Below the pieces are notes generated by a model. That model saw only the letters and a list, made by a program, of their open reading frames with translations, did no database searches and had not been told where the DNA came from. DNA of 7,511 nt from an uncultured Collinsella sp. (GTDB lineage: Bacteria; Actinomycetota; Coriobacteriia; Coriobacteriales; Coriobacteriaceae). Position numbers and translations under genes: made by a program. Of this stretch, positions 5,853-7,511 are shown in pieces. Numbering within the stretch: the stretch's first letter is position 1; each line of letters opens with the position of its first letter. The stretch is taken from NCBI GenBank assembly GCA_900553935.1, contig USFK01000066.1, positions 1 through 7,511 of the forward strand, read 5' to 3'.

Positions 5853-6360
5853 AATCTCCCTCCAGCCATTCGGGACGCGATTGATACGAGACATCGACCT
5901 TGAGCTCAACGTAGCCGCCCTCGGCGGTACCACCCATAGCCTGCGCAAACGCACCGATCACGGGCAACGGCTTGACCTCGCCGGAAACGGACACGGACGA
6001 GACGCCACCCGCACCGGCCCGGCCAAGCTCGATATCCCACGACAGCGGCCCGCCGGCATGAAAAATCGAAACGTTGGGCACTGCGGCAAGCCGGCGGCGG
6101 GTGAACTCCTTAAGATCGTCGTCCTCCGCCGTCGTCGTGGTCATGAGCCGCGCGGTCTCGGCGGCGGCAGACTCCATGACCGCGCGCGTATAGAGCAGGC
6201 ACACCGGTTGCAGTGCGAGAAGGATGAGCGTCAGAAACGTCGGCAGCAAAAAAGCGGCCTCGACCGTAGACTGCGCCCGGTCCTCGCACGCGATATCAAT
6301 ACAACGCGATGTCCTTAGCGCCCGCAGCGGCGTCGATAACCGACATCGAGGCAACGCCAT
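5824..6360 (-). CDS. tadE: TadE-like minor pilin (proximal copy), start uncertain
   Basis: The frame encodes a TadE-like protein: processing box CEDRAQSTVEAAFLLP, a membrane helix (AAFLLPTFLTLILLALQPVCLLY), then RAVMESAAAETARLM, the usual TadE motif after the helix. A beta-rich C-terminus ends EWLEGDYDSWIAAWD. The start is unclear. The nearest in-frame ATG (6360-6358, used here, 178 residues) lies inside the preceding small pilin gene, has no good ribosome site and gives an arginine-rich 28-residue leader. An ATT at 6300-6298 overlaps the preceding stop as ATTGA and would give a 10-residue leader like those of the sibling proteins, with AAGGA 11 bases upstream. The 250-residue frame starting at 6576 would overlap the entire preceding gene and is rejected. 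The product is expected to be a membrane pseudopilin acting with TadG and the second TadE. Confidence 0.82.
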   Translation of the reverse strand: MALPRCRLSTPLRALRTSRCIDIACEDRAQSTVEAAFLLPTFLTLILLALQPVCLLYTRAVMESAAAETARLMTTTTAEDDDLKEFTRRRLAAVPNVSIFHAGGPLSWDIELGRAGAGGVSSVSVSGEVKPLPVIGAFAQAMGGTAEGGYVELKVDVSYQSRPEWLEGDYDSWIAAWD

Positions 6361-6514
6361 GGGATGCCGCCCGCTCAACCAGCGCCGCCAAGCGCCCATC
6401 GGTGCCAGCACGCCAAAGTCCCGCAATCGCCAGCACGATCGATAACAGCGCCACCGTGACGATGGCGTATTCCACAGTCGCTTGGGCAACCTCCTCACGC
6501 AGAACGCCATGCAT
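6296..6514 (-). CDS. Second small Flp/TadE-like pilin
   Basis: This 72-residue protein starts at ATG 6514, with GGAGGGG seven bases upstream, one base after the stop of the preceding membrane protein gene. It has a 10-residue leader MHGVLREEVA, the box QATVEYAIVT with Glu15-Tyr16 (the Glu-Tyr pair typical of Flp pilins), a hydrophobic helix (about 17-35) and a short alanine-rich tail (about 36-72). Cutting after Ala10 would leave a 62-residue mature pilin. Its size and Glu-Tyr pair are Flp-like, whereas the leader and box sequence are nearest to the distal TadE-like gene, with which it shares GCCCAAGCGAC at the DNA level. It could be a minor pilin subunit or a truncated TadE; I favour a minor pilin. 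The next TadE-like gene begins at or inside its 3' end. Confidence 0.8.
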   Translation of the reverse strand: MHGVLREEVAQATVEYAIVTVALLSIVLAIAGLWRAGTDGRLAALVERAASHGVASMSVIDAAAGAKDIALY

Positions 6515-6515
6515 T

Positions 6516-7079
6516 TCACGACCCCTCCTTTGAGCTTATTGTTTGCGGGACCAGGCGCACGGCGCGCAGACGACACGAAGCATCGCCAGTATCCGCGGCA
6601 ACCGTCACCATATCGACCCAGCCGCGTCCGTCACGCACGATAGCGCCCCACACGTTGCCCTTGATGTCGAGATAGCCGCTCAGAGCAAGTTGTGCCGTGG
6701 GTACCTCGCGATAGGCACGCAGCATATCCGCCGCCGCTTCGGTCATCGGTCGGTCCTCGGACCATGCAAGCCGGACCGCAATCGCGTTGCCCTCAGGCGA
6801 ATCCGTCACAGTGTCAGACCGCTTGTCGAGCGTCCGCAGAAAGGTTTGCGCCGTGACAGCGACATCCGAATCGTCCGCATCTCGCATCTCATCTTCTTGA
6901 GACGCCACCGCCGAATCTGAGCCCGAATCGAAGGCGGTCCCAGGACGCTGCTGCCGCGCGGCGTTAAGCCCCCAAAGCACCGCCGCTATCGCCACGGTCA
7001 GGCAAGCAAACACCAGCAGCACCCCGACGGGGCGCTCGCCCTCTACAGGCTGTTGATGCCCTCGCTGATCGCATCCCAT
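6516..7079 (-). CDS. Unrecognised bitopic membrane protein of the tad locus
   Basis: I do not recognise this 187-residue protein. It has a polar N-terminus (1-17), one membrane helix (about 18-40, VGVLLVFACLTVAIAAVLWGL), an acidic, probably flexible linker (about 46-74, rich in Asp, Ser and Glu) and a C-terminal domain of about 110 residues with alternating helix and strand character. That domain includes TAQTFLRTLDKR, AAADMLRAYREVPTAQLALSGYLDIKGNVWGAIV and VDMVTVAADTGDASCRLRAVRLVPQ. Topology is probably N-in, C-out. The ATG at 7079 overlaps the flp gene by 37 bases and has only a weak AAGAG upstream; a GTG at 7022 would start directly at the membrane helix. Its place between two pilin genes, one base from the second, suggests a pilus-associated role. 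It has no pilin processing box. Confidence 0.75.
   Translation of the reverse strand: MGCDQRGHQQPVEGERPVGVLLVFACLTVAIAAVLWGLNAARQQRPGTAFDSGSDSAVASQEDEMRDADDSDVAVTAQTFLRTLDKRSDTVTDSPEGNAIAVRLAWSEDRPMTEAAADMLRAYREVPTAQLALSGYLDIKGNVWGAIVRDGRGWVDMVTVAADTGDASCRLRAVRLVPQTISSKEGS
7022..7041 (-). other. Overlapping alternative hairpins just after the flp stop
   Basis: Directly past the flp stop codon lie two short GC-only inverted repeats that share the same G run: GGGCG/CGCCC (7030-7041) and CCCC/GGGG (7022-7032). No T tract follows, so this is not a classical terminator. Such structures could shield the 3' end of pilin mRNA or slow downstream translation. They also sit in the coding region of the next gene, and GC-rich coding DNA can form them by chance. 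Confidence 0.3.
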
Positions 7080-7276
7080 AGCTCTTTAACCTTGCCTTTA
7101 AATGCAACGATGGCAATAATCGCGATCACCACAAGTACGCCCACCAAAATGGCGTACTCGGTGGTACCCTGCGCGCTCTCCTCCTGCAACAGCTCCTTGG
7201 CATGCTGGCGAGTGTGAATCGCCCGGCAAAAAGCCCAGCTCCAAGCCTTGTCAGCAACTTCGACCATCGTGTTCAT
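7043..7276 (-). CDS. flp: Flp-family major pilin
   Basis: This 77-residue protein starts at ATG 7276 behind GGAGG with a five-base spacer; the upstream TadC stop codon (TAG) forms part of that ribosome site. The leader is long, 35 residues, and ends in LLQEESA. The core QGTTEYAILVGVLVVIAII is an Flp signature, with Glu40-Tyr41 and a hydrophobic assembly helix (about 42-59), followed by a short charged tail (FKGKVKELWDAISEGINSL). Flp pilins polymerise into the Tad pilus after the prepilin peptidase removes the leader. Putting the glutamate at mature position 5 requires cleavage between Ala35 and Gln36, giving a 42-residue pilin. Position -1 is then alanine, not the usual glycine. It follows TadC after 10 bases and is probably the most highly expressed product of the operon. 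Confidence 0.92.
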   Translation of the reverse strand: MNTMVEVADKAWSWAFCRAIHTRQHAKELLQEESAQGTTEYAILVGVLVVIAIIAIVAFKGKVKELWDAISEGINSL

Positions 7277-7286
7277 GTATTCCTCC

Positions 7287-7511
7287 CTACATCATCCCGC
7301 CTGCTCCCAGCAGCGGGCCCAATATGGACAGAAGCAACGCCGGCAAGATGAGCGTGCCGGTGGGAATCAGCAGCTTGACGGGCGCACGCTCGATCTCGCG
7401 CTCGACCGCGGCGCGATGAGCCGCACGGATCTCGCGACTTTGAGCGGCCAGCGTCTCGGCAAGTGGGGCACCCAGGGCGAGCGCCTGCCCCACCGTGATG
7501 GCAAAGGTCTC
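7287..7511 (-). CDS. tadC: TadC-like inner-membrane platform protein, C-terminal fragment
   Basis: Only the last 74 residues are in the window; the gene continues past the right edge, and the frame is open to position 7511. The visible part matches the end of a type II secretion F domain as found in TadC: QALALGAPLAETLAAQSREIRAAHRAAVE, an amphipathic stretch following the previous membrane region, then a basic-acidic helix into RAPVKLLIPTGTLILPALLLSILGPLL, the final membrane helix. TadB and TadC form the inner-membrane platform on which the TadA ATPase drives pilus assembly. It is upstream of flp by 10 bases, so the pilins are on the same transcript. Assignment to TadC rather than TadB rests on the position before flp and the APVKLLIP-type ending. 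Confidence 0.85.
   Translation of the reverse strand, partial: ETFAITVGQALALGAPLAETLAAQSREIRAAHRAAVEREIERAPVKLLIPTGTLILPALLLSILGPLLGAGGMM

Noticed and set aside
6361..6576. Extended N-terminus of the proximal TadE-like frame
   Set aside because: It would cover the entire preceding small pilin gene in another frame, and its translation is a Cys/Arg/Trp-rich shadow with no leader character.

Overview
The window reads as chromosomal DNA of a moderately GC-rich, host-associated actinobacterium, most likely a Coriobacteriia member close to Collinsella. This rests on protein style, GC-rich codon use and the Tad-locus layout; I could not run a search. Every gene I can support lies on the minus strand, so the biological order runs from the right end of the window to the left.

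Right to middle (7511 to 2867) is the distal half of a tad (tight adherence) / Flp pilus operon. In order it holds the C-terminus of a TadC-like platform protein, an Flp major-pilin-like gene, an unrecognised bitopic membrane protein, a second small pilin-like gene, a TadE-like minor pilin, a large TadG-like protein of 717 residues, a second TadE-like protein and a small DUF192 protein. The genes are packed with overlaps or gaps of a few bases (TAATG, GTGA and similar junctions), which indicates one translationally coupled transcript. Four of the products share a near-identical processing box, E-[ED]-x-A-Q-x-T-[VT]-E, ahead of a hydrophobic helix. This suggests that one prepilin peptidase, encoded outside the window, matures them all. 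TadG carries a degenerate copy of the box.

Middle (2848 to 2258) is a two-gene toxin-antitoxin-like module in BrnT/BrnA order: a small basic protein first, then a ribbon-helix-helix protein with its DNA-binding part at the C-terminus. A perfect inverted repeat precedes it and is a candidate autoregulatory operator.

Next (2217 to 2019) is a self-contained tRNA-Phe(GAA) unit with an A/T-rich upstream element, a strong sigma-70-type promoter, a leader hairpin at the predicted transcript start, the tRNA itself and an intrinsic terminator.

Left (1867 to 1) is a pair of tandem genes: a cytoplasmic GH5-like glycoside hydrolase relative that seems to have lost its catalytic acid/base residue, followed 6 bases later by rsmI (16S rRNA C1402 2'-O-methyltransferase), which runs off the left edge.

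The points most worth a second look are the shared alanine-type prepilin box with its degenerate TadG copy, the unrecognised membrane protein between the two pilin genes, the GH5-like candidate pseudoenzyme, and the toxin-antitoxin-like pair with its palindrome.
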